DNA of 64,000 nucleotides from an uncultured Bacillota bacterium (GTDB lineage Bacteria > Bacillota > Clostridia > Lachnospirales > Lachnospiraceae), in assembly GCA_949291945.1 (NCBI GenBank), contig CASEXH010000004.1, positions 1-64,000 of the forward strand. The letters run 5' to 3'. The notes beneath the pieces were generated by a model. It was given only the letters and a program-made list of their open reading frames with translations, did no database searches and was not told the DNA's origin. Position numbers and translations under genes: made by a program. Position 1 is the stretch's first letter. Every line of letters starts with the position of its first letter. Below, one piece after another: positions 40,443 to 48,598 of the stretch.

Positions 40443-40799
40443 TTAAGCTAATTTGCTCTTTGCCAGTTCTGCCAGAGTTGCGAATCCCTCTGCATCGTTG
40501 ATAGCCATGTCAGCCAGAACTTTTCTGTTCAGGTCAACGTTCGCCAGCTTTAAGCCGTGCATGAATTTGCTGTAGGATAAACCGTTCATTCTTGCAGCAG
40601 CGTTGATACGAGCGATCCAAAGCTGTCTGAACTGACGTTTTCTCTGTTTTCTTCCTGCATAGGAGCTTGCCAGAGCTCTCATTACAGACTGTTTTGCTAC
40701 TCTATACTGTTTGGAACGGGCTCCTCTGTAGCCCTTAGCCATTTTTAATACTCTGTTATGTTTCTTCTTAGCGTTTAATCCGCCTTTAATTCTTGCCAT
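40443..40799 (-). CDS. rplT: 50S ribosomal protein L20
   Basis: 118-residue basic rRNA-binding protein of the large subunit. The N-terminal helix [28 protein letters not shown] and the core [19 protein letters not shown] are near-universal. It nucleates early 50S assembly and, in Firmicutes, represses its own operon by binding the infC leader. It is last of the infC-rpmI-rplT operon and is followed by a strong terminator. AAGGAGG-type site upstream. Confidence 0.98.
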   Translation of the reverse strand: MARIKGGLNAKKKHNRVLKMAKGYRGARSKQYRVAKQSVMRALASSYAGRKQRKRQFRQLWIARINAAARMNGLSYSKFMHGLKLANVDLNRKVLADMAINDAEGFATLAELAKSKLA

Positions 40800-40861
40800 T
40801 CTTAATTTCCTCCTATATTAAAGATAATCTTTTTTCAATGAAACTTTGCCGACTGTCCAGA

Positions 40862-41059
40862 TTACATGTAAGGCAGGATTTTCTTCATGCTCTTTACATT
40901 TGTTGCATCTGTGATAGTTGCTTTTCTGAGATTTCTTTTTCTCTTCTGAGATTTCTTTGTTAAGATATGGCTCTTGTAAGCTTTATTTCTTTTTAATTTA
41001 CCTGTTCCTGTTGTTTTGAAGCGCTTTGCAGCAGCTTTGGTAGTTTTCATTTTTGGCAT
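40862..41059 (-). CDS. rpmI: 50S ribosomal protein L35
   Basis: 65-residue basic ribosomal protein with the invariant start [15 protein letters not shown] and the closing [10 protein letters not shown]. It lies 30 bases after infC and 62 bases before rplT, the canonical order. Confidence 0.97.
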   Translation of the reverse strand: MPKMKTTKAAAKRFKTTGTGKLKRNKAYKSHILTKKSQKRKRNLRKATITDATNVKSMKKILPYM

Positions 41060-41089
41060 GTTTATGTCCTCCTTAAACTCTTTTTCTTA

Positions 41090-41596
41090 TTAACGTTTTT
41101 CTGTCAAAAACATAGTCATGCTTCTGCCTTCCACCTTAGGCGCCTTTTCGATCACCGCAATGTCGGACAGAATCTGCGCAAACTCATCTAAGATGTGCTT
41201 GCTGCTCTGCATATGTGCCATTTCCCTTCCCCGGAAACGCAGAGTCACCTTCACTTTGTTTCCTTTCTGCAGGAATTTTCTGGCGTTGTTGACCTTGGTC
41301 TTCAAATCGTTTTCCTCAATATTAGGGGATAAACGCACTTCTTTGATTTCTATGGTTTTCTGTTTCTTCTTAGCTTCCTTCTCTTTTCTGGCTAATTCGT
41401 ACTTATACTTGCCATAGTCAATAATTTTACAAACCGGCGGCTTTGCTGTGGGAGCAATCTTTACCAGATCCAGTCCGGCTTCCACTGCATGTTTCTGGGC
41501 TTCTCTTGCGGACATGATTCCCAGCTGCTGTCCATCCGCTCCAATAAGACGTACTTCTTTGTCTCTGATTTGTTCGTTGATCATTAAATCGCTAAT
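41090..41596 (-). CDS. infC: Translation initiation factor IF-3 with AUU start
   Basis: 168 residues including the upstream codons ISDL before MINEQIRDKEVRLIG. The start is placed at ATT (41596-41594) since GGAGG lies 9 bases upstream and the peptide beginning ISDLMINEQ matches related IF-3 proteins. ATG 41584 lies 12 bases further on, too far from the site. A rare AUU start is the classic autoregulatory device of infC: IF-3 rejects non-standard start codons, so it limits its own translation. The N-domain, linker KEKEAKKKQKTIEIKEVRLSP and C-domain with KVTLRFRGREMAH are all intact. Confidence 0.92.
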   Translation of the reverse strand: MSDLMINEQIRDKEVRLIGADGQQLGIMSAREAQKHAVEAGLDLVKIAPTAKPPVCKIIDYGKYKYELARKEKEAKKKQKTIEIKEVRLSPNIEENDLKTKVNNARKFLQKGNKVKVTLRFRGREMAHMQSSKHILDEFAQILSDIAVIEKAPKVEGRSMTMFLTEKR

Positions 41597-41859
41597 AGTC
41601 GTGCACCTCCATAATATTGATAAAACACTCTCGGGCCCCCTTGGCCATTTCCTTTAAGAAAAGAACACGTAAGCCTTCCGGCTTTCATGGTCATGAATAA
41701 GAATCTACAGAGCAAAAGAAAAGCGGATAGCAAAAGACACTATCCACCTGATATCTCCATATGAAAACGCTGTGCGCTTCACTGCATTCTATAAACCGTT
41801 AGTCACCCATTTGTGCTAAGGTGAGAGTGGATACTCTGCTTTCTTTTTCTTCTTCAGAC
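41597..41859 (-). ncRNA. L20-type leader RNA of infC operon with terminator
   Basis: The 260-base leader contains a minus-strand intrinsic terminator GGATAG(TGTCTTTTG)CTATCC followed by GCTTTTCTTTT (41712-41745), more than 100 bases before infC. Its position and the operon content match the L20 leader of Firmicutes, where L20 binding promotes termination. Exact L20 recognition helices were not traced. Confidence 0.7.
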
Positions 41860-41865
41860 TTTTGT

Positions 41866-41894
41866 AATATAGCATAGCTAAAACACAAAGTCAA
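41866..41894 (-). promoter_or_regulatory. Promoter of infC operon
   Basis: TTGACT (41889-41894) and TATATT (41866-41871), spacer 17, on the minus strand. Confidence 0.75.
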
Positions 41895-41985
41895 GCTTTT
41901 TTGTATAAAAAATCCCTTGTTTTTTCTTATAAGAAATGGCATAATTATGCCTACATACCTTACACACAATACAAAGGAGAAAAAT

Positions 41986-43341
41986 ATGGAACAAAAAAGA
42001 GGATCTTTTACAAACAAGATGGGCTTTGTTCTGGCTGCTGCAGGTTCGGCTGTAGGCCTTGGAAACATCTGGCGTTTCCCTTACCTGGCTGCAAAATACG
42101 GAGGGGGTATTTTTCTGCTGGTCTACCTGATCCTGGCAGTGACCTTCGGATTTACACTGATGGTCACAGAAATCGCCATCGGCAGAAAGACCAGACTCAG
42201 CGCCATCGGCGCTTTCCAGTCACTGGATAAGCGTTTCGGTTTCGTAGGCTATCTGGCCTGCGCCGTACCTTTTATCATCACCCCTTATTACTGCGTTATC
42301 GGAGGCTGGGTGATCAAATACTTTGTCACCTTCCTTACCGGAGACGGCGGACTTGCCTCCGGGGACGAATACTTTGCCGCTTTTACCAGCCAGACGGTTT
42401 CCCCGGTGGTATGGTTCTGCATTTATGTTCTTCTCACCGCCATTGTAGTGATCATGGGTGTTGAAAAAGGAATTGAGAAAGCCAGCCGCTTTATGATGCC
42501 CCTGCTGATCGTCATGATCGTAGGCATCAGCATTTACTGTGTTACACGGCCTGGCGCTATGGAAGGTGTAAAATATTACTTCTTCCCCGACTTTTCCAAA
42601 TTTTCCGCCACCACTGTACTGGCGGCCATGGGGCAGCTATTCTATTCTATGTCTCTGGCTATGGGAATTATGATCACTTACGGCTCTTATATGAAAAAAG
42701 AAAGCAGTCTGGAAGCTTCTGTGCGGCAGATTGAAATCTTTGACACTGTAGTTGCCTTCCTGGCAGGTCTGATGATTGTGCCTTCGGTCTTTGTTTTCTC
42801 AGGAGGAGATGAAGCTGCCCTCAGCAAAGGACCTTCCCTGATGTTTATTACTCTGCCGAAGGTCTTCAACGATATGGCCCTTGGGGGAGTGATCGGAGCA
42901 GTGTTCTTCCTGCTGGTGCTTTTCGCAGCCCTGACTTCTTCTATCTCCCTGATGGAGACTGCGGTTTCCATTCTGCGGGATAAGACCGGATGGGGCAGAA
43001 AAAAATCCACGATATTGATCACCATCTATGTCCTGATACTGGGAACCATCGTCTCTCTGGGCTTCGGACCTCTGAGCTTTATCCAGCTTCTGGGACTGGG
43101 ACTGCTGGATTTCTTTGACTTCATCAGCAACAGTGTGCTCATGCCTATTGTGGCTATTCTCACCTGTATCTGCGTGGGGCATTTTATCGGACCCAAGGTT
43201 ATTGAGGATGAAGTGGAACTTAATGGTCCCTTCAAGATTAAAAAGTTCTACCGGATCATGCTGAAATGGATCGCTCCCATTTTCCTGGCCCTGATCCTGA
43301 TCTTTGCGATTTCTGAAACAATGGGCTGGATCGTTGTATAA
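41986..43341 (+). CDS. Sodium-dependent transporter, NSS/SNF family
   Basis: A 451-residue membrane protein with eleven to twelve helices in the LeuT fold. Helix 1 carries the unwound substrate/sodium motif GSAVGLGNIWRFPYLA (about 22-37). The family residues near PFIITPYYCVIGGW and the FYSMSLAMGIMITYGSY region in helix 6 are present. Substrates in this branch are amino acids or small amines; which one is not visible. The ATG at 41986 has AAAGGAG upstream, and I reject an in-frame start 69 bases earlier. It is divergent from infC and monocistronic, with a repeat-bearing terminator after it. Confidence 0.92.
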   Translation: MEQKRGSFTNKMGFVLAAAGSAVGLGNIWRFPYLAAKYGGGIFLLVYLILAVTFGFTLMVTEIAIGRKTRLSAIGAFQSLDKRFGFVGYLACAVPFIITPYYCVIGGWVIKYFVTFLTGDGGLASGDEYFAAFTSQTVSPVVWFCIYVLLTAIVVIMGVEKGIEKASRFMMPLLIVMIVGISIYCVTRPGAMEGVKYYFFPDFSKFSATTVLAAMGQLFYSMSLAMGIMITYGSYMKKESSLEASVRQIEIFDTVVAFLAGLMIVPSVFVFSGGDEAALSKGPSLMFITLPKVFNDMALGGVIGAVFFLLVLFAALTSSISLMETAVSILRDKTGWGRKKSTILITIYVLILGTIVSLGFGPLSFIQLLGLGLLDFFDFISNSVLMPIVAILTCICVGHFIGPKVIEDEVELNGPFKIKKFYRIMLKWIAPIFLALILIFAISETMGWIVV

Positions 43342-43370
43342 CATTCCCTGGCTCACCGCCTTGGGAAACT

Positions 43371-43546
43371 AAAAAGGACTCTTCTGGAGCTGTCGCAAAT
43401 CAAAATCGAAAATATTTATACATTTTCTTGCTCAGTCTGCAGCCCTTTGAGCCTATGGTCTCAAAGCTATGCTCGACAAATTCGCATAAAATGTATAAAT
43501 ATTTCTGACATATGTTTTACGACAGTTCCATAAAGAGTCCTTTTTT
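43371..43546. repeat. Dispersed palindromic element, copy R3, inside a terminator
   Basis: The outermost arms AAAAAGGACTCTT and AAGAGTCCTTTTTT form a bidirectional intrinsic terminator. Between them are CTGTCG/CGACAG, the AATATTTATACATTTT arms and the conserved centre shared with R1 (GCTCAGTCTGC, CCTTTGAG..CTCAAAG, TGCTCGACAAATTCGC). Same orientation as R1. It lies between converging NSS and CPBP genes. Confidence 0.88.
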
Positions 43547-43574
43547 CTGTGTTATCTATGGCCAGGAGATCTTC

Positions 43575-44603
43575 TCAGGCTTCTTTTTTCTCCCGAAATG
43601 GCTTCAGGAAGATAAACCCTCCAAAGATTACCAGGTTCAGAATCAGAGAAGCCAGTACGTCCCCCCAGGCAATGGTCTGTCCCTGGAGTACATCTGCAGA
43701 ATAATTTCCAACAAACATAGGGATCAGATTGTTATTCATATAGTGGACAGCCACGGCTACCCAGATGTTCCTGGTCTTCATATAGACATAAGCCAGGAAG
43801 ATTCCTATAAAGACGCAGGTAACGATCTGGGACGCCACATAGATCACGCCCATATCCGGCGTGGTGTAATAGAAAAAATCCAGCGGCAGGTGCCACAGTC
43901 CCCATATCACCCCTAAAAGCAGTACGCCCTTTCTCAGTCCGAATCTTTTCTGCAGGAGAGGCTGGAGATAATACCGCCATCCATATTCCTCTCCGAAGAA
44001 GGCCACTACTACCAGGAAGAAATTCAGGACCAATGTAACCAGATAGAACCAGGTAGAAGGCAAAGCCCACAGCTGGATAAATTCTCCCATCTGTCCTCCC
44101 AGAGCACTGGAAATCCCCATACGGAGGCTGTAAAGCACAAAGAACAAAAGCATACACAAAACCGACTTTTTCCAGTTCCTCCACCGCAGACCGCAGGCTT
44201 CCCGCCTCTCTTTTCCCGAGACCAGAAGGGTGATCCAAAATACAATGCTTCCCAGGATCAATACCACCTGTACAAGCACCATCCATACTGACATTTCCAT
44301 CTGTCCTGCCTGTATACTCTGAGGCAGAAATACAGAACCCAGGGCACACAGGATCATCAGGACTGTAATCACAAGGAAGGTCACATAAAAAATCCTGGGC
44401 ACCTTCTGGTCTCCTTTCCTGGTAAGCAGATAAGCCATCATAACTCCCGCCGCCGGATAAAGCATCTGGGCGTTGGGAAATACACTCAGATCTGCTCCTG
44501 TGCTGTTTCCATACCACATCAGCAGTCCCAGGACATAAGTGATCCCATAGGCCAGTGCCGCAAAAATGATCAGTTGTCTCTTTTCTGTTTCTGAAAATCT
44601 CAT
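43575..44603 (-). CDS. CPBP family intramembrane metalloprotease
   Basis: A 342-residue membrane protein with about nine helices. The Abi/CPBP active site is visible: EEYGWRYYLQPLL (Glu-Glu-x-x-x-Arg), then WGLWHLPLDFFYY with the zinc-binding His, and the third motif VHYMNNNL, where His and Asn are conserved. CPBP proteases process prenylated or membrane proteins, and in Firmicutes often serve bacteriocin maturation or immunity. The neighbours (BceAB-like exporter and LytTR two-component system) make a peptide-related role plausible. Monocistronic, with its own ribosome site. Confidence 0.9.
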   Translation of the reverse strand: MRFSETEKRQLIIFAALAYGITYVLGLLMWYGNSTGADLSVFPNAQMLYPAAGVMMAYLLTRKGDQKVPRIFYVTFLVITVLMILCALGSVFLPQSIQAGQMEMSVWMVLVQVVLILGSIVFWITLLVSGKERREACGLRWRNWKKSVLCMLLFFVLYSLRMGISSALGGQMGEFIQLWALPSTWFYLVTLVLNFFLVVVAFFGEEYGWRYYLQPLLQKRFGLRKGVLLLGVIWGLWHLPLDFFYYTTPDMGVIYVASQIVTCVFIGIFLAYVYMKTRNIWVAVAVHYMNNNLIPMFVGNYSADVLQGQTIAWGDVLASLILNLVIFGGFIFLKPFREKKEA

Positions 44604-44763
44604 CTCTTTTTCCTCTCTTTTTCAGATTATTCTTTGTTAAGCCTTATATTTTCACCACAAAAATTATACTGAAAAATACATTTTTTGTATATAAAAAGAT
44701 ATGAATATTTTTCAAAAAATACCTATCCAAGCAAATATTCTTACTTTTCTATTTTTCCACAAC

Positions 44764-46881
44764 CTATCTCTGCTTTTCCCTGAAGATTCCCAGGATTTTT
44801 TCTCCCTTTCTCCTGGCTGCCTGGTAAACGGCCCACAGAAACAGAAAGATAAGAAGACTGATTCCCAGAACTATCATCAGACTCCGAAGCTCAGCAGCGG
44901 TTAGTCTTCCGTCATTCATATAGTTCATTCCTATGCTGAAAAGCAATCCTACCCCACAGCCCAGAACTGTCGGGTAAATAAAAATTTTCCTGAGCTGAGC
45001 TTTTAAAACTTTCTTCCGATACTCACTGTCTGCCCCCAGCCGCTCCAGGCTTACAAAAACTTCCCGGTTGTCCGCAGCCACAGAGACACCTCTTACATAA
45101 GTCATAATAGCCACTGTGGAAAGGGTGATGATGAAGATGTACAGGCAGAGCATCACATAGACCCCAACAAACTGCATCCATTCCTGGCTGTTCAGAATCT
45201 GAAACTGCGGCCCGTATCTCCAGTTTCCAAGAAGCTGGGTATCCTCCGGGTCCATCTCAACCTTATCCCCATACATATATTCTTCCCCATTGGCTTTGGC
45301 CTGGAGCTCTTCCCACCGGTCATAATTTCCCATATGAGCAGAAAGGTCTGTAGCCCGGCTCACATATTCCTCATACAAAGCTCTGGTAAAAGGATAAGAG
45401 GCTTCCGGGTCGGCAGCGTCAAAAAAGACCAGATGCTCCATCCACTCCTGTCCGATACCTTCTGTCAGAGTCTCATAATCTTTATCATTGAGCACATAGG
45501 CAAAAGGCTCAGACATATCTGACAGACTGTTATATTCCAGTGTTCCTCCAAAAGTCAGGCCAGTCTCTGTCCCTGTGTCCGGATTGGAAACTTCTGAAAG
45601 ACCGTCTGTAAAATCCCAGATATTATCCTGATGCCCTGCCTCCGTTATGGTCTTATAGGTTCCGGGAGCCACCCCAGGGGCTTCTCCCGTAAGCTGCTGA
45701 TAGGTTTTTCCGGAGAAAAAAAGAGCCGTTTTTCCTTTTTCTCTGGTAACCGTCACATATTCATTGTCCTCTGTATAATCTGTCATTTTATAAGTAATCA
45801 CCAGATTGGCTCCTTCCCCCTCAGTGTAATCCTGGATTTCCACAGAATACTCTCCTGCCAGCTTCCGGATCTCCTCTTTCGTCACCTGTTTCTCCTGAAC
45901 CGGATAGTGGAGAACAAAGTCTCTGGTAGTCCCGTTGTCAATATATCCGGCACTGTCGGAATACAGGAGCCCATAATAGACAGCAAAAATTCCTGCAAAC
46001 AGCAGAAGGACGACCACGCACATATTCCGTGTGGTAGATTTGGCGGAAAACCGCATAAGGCTTACAGACACCAGATTTTTGTAATACTTCTTTCTATTTT
46101 TTCCTTTCCGGTTCTGCCCTACTATACTGAGCAGCACCAGATAGATGCCTGCCACTGCCAGAAAATAAAAAAGGTTCAGAACAGAAGGGGGGCCTACATG
46201 AAAGACATGGACAAAGATCCTGGGCAGCCCCATAGCCAGAAGAAGCCCTCCCAGTATCATCCCCATGCCGGCCCCAAATGTCCAGGCAGGAATCTTCTTC
46301 ACCATTTCCGGCTGGTGCTGGGTCCGCAGGATATCCATAACATTGGTCTTTTTTACAAATTTCCTTCCTGCAGCTCCTAAAAGAATAGCCAGTATAATGG
46401 CAAAGACCAGCCCCACCAGAAGTCCGCCTATTCCAAAGCGATATTCCATTTCCTCTGTAGAAACCAGAAAGGATTCAAAAAGCTTCCAGATCAGCCAGGA
46501 CAGAGGTATGGCTCCCAGTAATCCCAGGGCTGCAGCCGCCCCTGTAAGCAGAGCCAGTTCTTTAAAGAGCATAGTCCCCAGGGTCTTCTTCTGCTCTCCC
46601 AGAGCCAGAAAAATACCGTATTCTCTGCTTTTATACCGAAAAAAGAGTATGGAAGCATAGAGGGTGAAAATAGCACATCCTACCGCCGTAGCTCCTAAAA
46701 GCAGAATAGCCAGTTTTCGTGTATCTCCGCCCTCAGGAAGAAATTCCTGTACCGTAGGTCCGAAATACATCAGGGCAAAGGCTGTAAGCAGCAGCACAGA
46801 GAGGAAAATGCAAAAGGCAAGGATCCCATACTGCCCTTTATTCTTTCTCCGGAGTTTGGCAAAAATCTTATTCCTGGTCAT
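44764..46881 (-). CDS. BceB-like FtsX-domain ABC permease
   Basis: A 705-residue permease. It has an N-terminal helix (about 20-40), the FtsX core with helices at about 60-80, 105-130, 150-175 and 205-225, further helices at about 270-290, a large extracytoplasmic domain (about 295-560) and three C-terminal helices. ALGEQKKTLGTMLFKELALL is the coupling-helix region. The organisation (ten helices with one big loop) is that of BceB-type permeases for antimicrobial peptide sensing or detoxification. The ATG at 46881 overlaps the ATPase gene end by 14 bases, giving tight coupling. The true substrate is unknown. Confidence 0.88.
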   Translation of the reverse strand: MTRNKIFAKLRRKNKGQYGILAFCIFLSVLLLTAFALMYFGPTVQEFLPEGGDTRKLAILLLGATAVGCAIFTLYASILFFRYKSREYGIFLALGEQKKTLGTMLFKELALLTGAAAALGLLGAIPLSWLIWKLFESFLVSTEEMEYRFGIGGLLVGLVFAIILAILLGAAGRKFVKKTNVMDILRTQHQPEMVKKIPAWTFGAGMGMILGGLLLAMGLPRIFVHVFHVGPPSVLNLFYFLAVAGIYLVLLSIVGQNRKGKNRKKYYKNLVSVSLMRFSAKSTTRNMCVVVLLLFAGIFAVYYGLLYSDSAGYIDNGTTRDFVLHYPVQEKQVTKEEIRKLAGEYSVEIQDYTEGEGANLVITYKMTDYTEDNEYVTVTREKGKTALFFSGKTYQQLTGEAPGVAPGTYKTITEAGHQDNIWDFTDGLSEVSNPDTGTETGLTFGGTLEYNSLSDMSEPFAYVLNDKDYETLTEGIGQEWMEHLVFFDAADPEASYPFTRALYEEYVSRATDLSAHMGNYDRWEELQAKANGEEYMYGDKVEMDPEDTQLLGNWRYGPQFQILNSQEWMQFVGVYVMLCLYIFIITLSTVAIMTYVRGVSVAADNREVFVSLERLGADSEYRKKVLKAQLRKIFIYPTVLGCGVGLLFSIGMNYMNDGRLTAAELRSLMIVLGISLLIFLFLWAVYQAARRKGEKILGIFREKQR

Positions 46882-47623
46882 CCCTGTCACCTCCCAGTTC
46901 CCGGAGTACATCCAGCAGCTCATCCATAAATTCTCTTCTGGAACCCCGGCGGGTCAGTTCTGTATGTACGGCACCGTCCCGGAGCACGATGACACGGTCA
47001 CAGAAAGAAGCTGCATAGCTGTCATGAGTCACCATGAAAACAGTAGCCTCAAGCTGTTCTTTTGCCTGAAGAAAAGCATCAATGACTGCTTTGCAGGATC
47101 TGCTGTCCAGGTTTCCTGTAGGCTCGTCCGCCAGCAAAATATAAGGAGAATTCATCATAGCTCTGGCCACTGCTGTACGCTGTTTCTCTCCTCCTGAAAT
47201 CTCTGCGGGATATTTTTCCTGTATCTTCTCGATTCCAAAGGCCTTGCAGAACTTCCGGGCTTTCTCTTCCATCTTTCCCACCGGCTTTCCTGCTATGACC
47301 TGAGGAAGACAAATATTTTCAAAAACCGTCAGTCCGTCCAGGAGCATAAAATCCTGGAATACAAAACCCAGGTGCTGATTCCGGACTTTTGCAAGCTCTT
47401 TCTGTCCAAGGCCTGACAGATCCTTCCCATTTAACAGGATTTTTCCCTGGTCATGAGGGATAAAACAGGAAATACAATTTAAAAGAGTCGTCTTTCCCGA
47501 ACCGCTTGGCCCCATAACCGCCACAAATTCTCCTTTCTTCACCTGAAAAGACAAATCTTTCAATACCAGGTAGGAATTGTTCCCTGTCTTATAGGTTTTT
47601 CTCAAATTTTCAACTTTTAACAT
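46868..47623 (-). CDS. BceA-like ABC transporter ATPase
   Basis: A 251-residue LolD/MacB-type ATPase. Walker A GPSGSGKTT, the Q-loop FVFQDFMLLDGL, signature EISGGEKQRTAVARAM, Walker B YILLADEPTGNLD and VTHDSYAASFCDRV are intact. It is the first gene of an exporter unit with the BceB-like permease and is transcribed away from the LytTR two-component genes, with a candidate operator between. This arrangement suggests that the regulator controls the exporter; the classical BceRS pair uses OmpR-type regulators, so this is a LytTR variant. Confidence 0.93.
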   Translation of the reverse strand: MLKVENLRKTYKTGNNSYLVLKDLSFQVKKGEFVAVMGPSGSGKTTLLNCISCFIPHDQGKILLNGKDLSGLGQKELAKVRNQHLGFVFQDFMLLDGLTVFENICLPQVIAGKPVGKMEEKARKFCKAFGIEKIQEKYPAEISGGEKQRTAVARAMMNSPYILLADEPTGNLDSRSCKAVIDAFLQAKEQLEATVFMVTHDSYAASFCDRVIVLRDGAVHTELTRRGSRREFMDELLDVLRELGGDRDDQE

Positions 47624-47710
47624 CTGGTCTACCTCCCCATTTCTGTGTATAAATTTTAGGCAATCATTATTATAATTTTTCTCTCCTGAAAGGGATATTC
47701 AGGAAATAGG

Positions 47711-47787
47711 TAAGTTTGACAGAATTTTGGGAAAGTTCGGCAAAATCATCCCTCTTGCTGGCAAATTTTCAGAAAACCCTATATAAT
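47711..47787 (+). promoter_or_regulatory. Candidate LytTR operator and activator-dependent promoter
   Basis: AAGTTTGACA (from 47712) and AAGTTCGGCA (from 47733) are direct repeats 21 bp apart, the period of AgrA/ComE-type LytTR sites. A TATAAT (47782-47787) follows, with no good -35 at the right distance, the pattern of an activated promoter. It sits in the gap between the exporter and the regulator genes. Confidence 0.5.
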
Positions 47788-47877
47788 ATTATTGATATCG
47801 GCTTTCAGGCCTGTCCGTCAGGAAGAAAGACGCTGTCACAGATCAAACTATCACAGTCAAAAGGAGCTGCAAAAATC

Positions 47878-48579
47878 ATGGAAATCTGTATCTGTGATGA
47901 CGAAAAAGAGCTGCGGAAGTCTCTTTCTAAAATAATAAAAACCGAACTGCAGCTGCAGGGAATCCCCTGCAGGATCCGGGAATTTGACTCCGGAAGCGCT
48001 CTGCTGGAAGGATTAGAAGAGGAAGACGGGGATATCCTTTTTCTGGATATCAAAATGAAAGGTTTAAACGGCATAGATACGGCCACCCAGCTTCGGAAGA
48101 TTTCTCCCCATATTGTAATTATCTTCATCACCGCTTATCCGGACTTTGTCTTTCAGGGCTATGAGGTCCGGGCCTTCCGCTATATACTGAAGCCTTACCG
48201 GGAAGACAAGATCCGGGAAATTCTGGGACTGGCCGTAGAGGAAAGCCGCAGGATGGAAGAGCAGTTTTATTATATAAAGCAGAAAGGCCAGCTTCTTCGC
48301 CTTCCTTTAAAGGAAATCCTCTATTTTAAAAGTGACCGGAAAAAGGTAACTGCAGTCACCGTAAAAGGCCAGGAAGTATTTTATGCCAGGCTCTCAGATA
48401 TTGAGGCAGAACTCCCAACAGGCTTTATCCGCATACATAACCGCTACCTGGTAAACCTGAGCCATGTTTCCAGGATCGGAAACACCTTCTGCCTGTGCGG
48501 CGAAGAGCAGCTTCCTGTAAGCAGGGCCTGCCGCCAGGAACTGGCCGCAGCCTTTGCCAGAAAACTTCTTCACTCTTAA
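47878..48579 (+). CDS. LytTR-type response regulator
   Basis: A 233-residue regulator. The receiver domain has the acidic pair Asp7-Asp8 (CICDDEKE), phospho-acceptor Asp57 (ILFLDIKMKGLNG), the Thr in FITAYPD and Lys in ILKPY. The C-terminal LytTR DNA-binding domain runs from about 137 (FYYIKQKGQLLRLPLKEILYF) to the end, with FIRIHNRYLVNLSHV diagnostic. The ATG at 47878 is preferred (AAGGAG 11 bases upstream). The gene is directly followed by the sensor kinase. AgrA/VirR-like regulators often control peptide production or immunity; here the divergent exporter is the obvious target (inference). Confidence 0.93.
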   Translation: MEICICDDEKELRKSLSKIIKTELQLQGIPCRIREFDSGSALLEGLEEEDGDILFLDIKMKGLNGIDTATQLRKISPHIVIIFITAYPDFVFQGYEVRAFRYILKPYREDKIREILGLAVEESRRMEEQFYYIKQKGQLLRLPLKEILYFKSDRKKVTAVTVKGQEVFYARLSDIEAELPTGFIRIHNRYLVNLSHVSRIGNTFCLCGEEQLPVSRACRQELAAAFARKLLHS

Positions 48580-48598
48580 ATTGGAAAGCAGGGATCCT

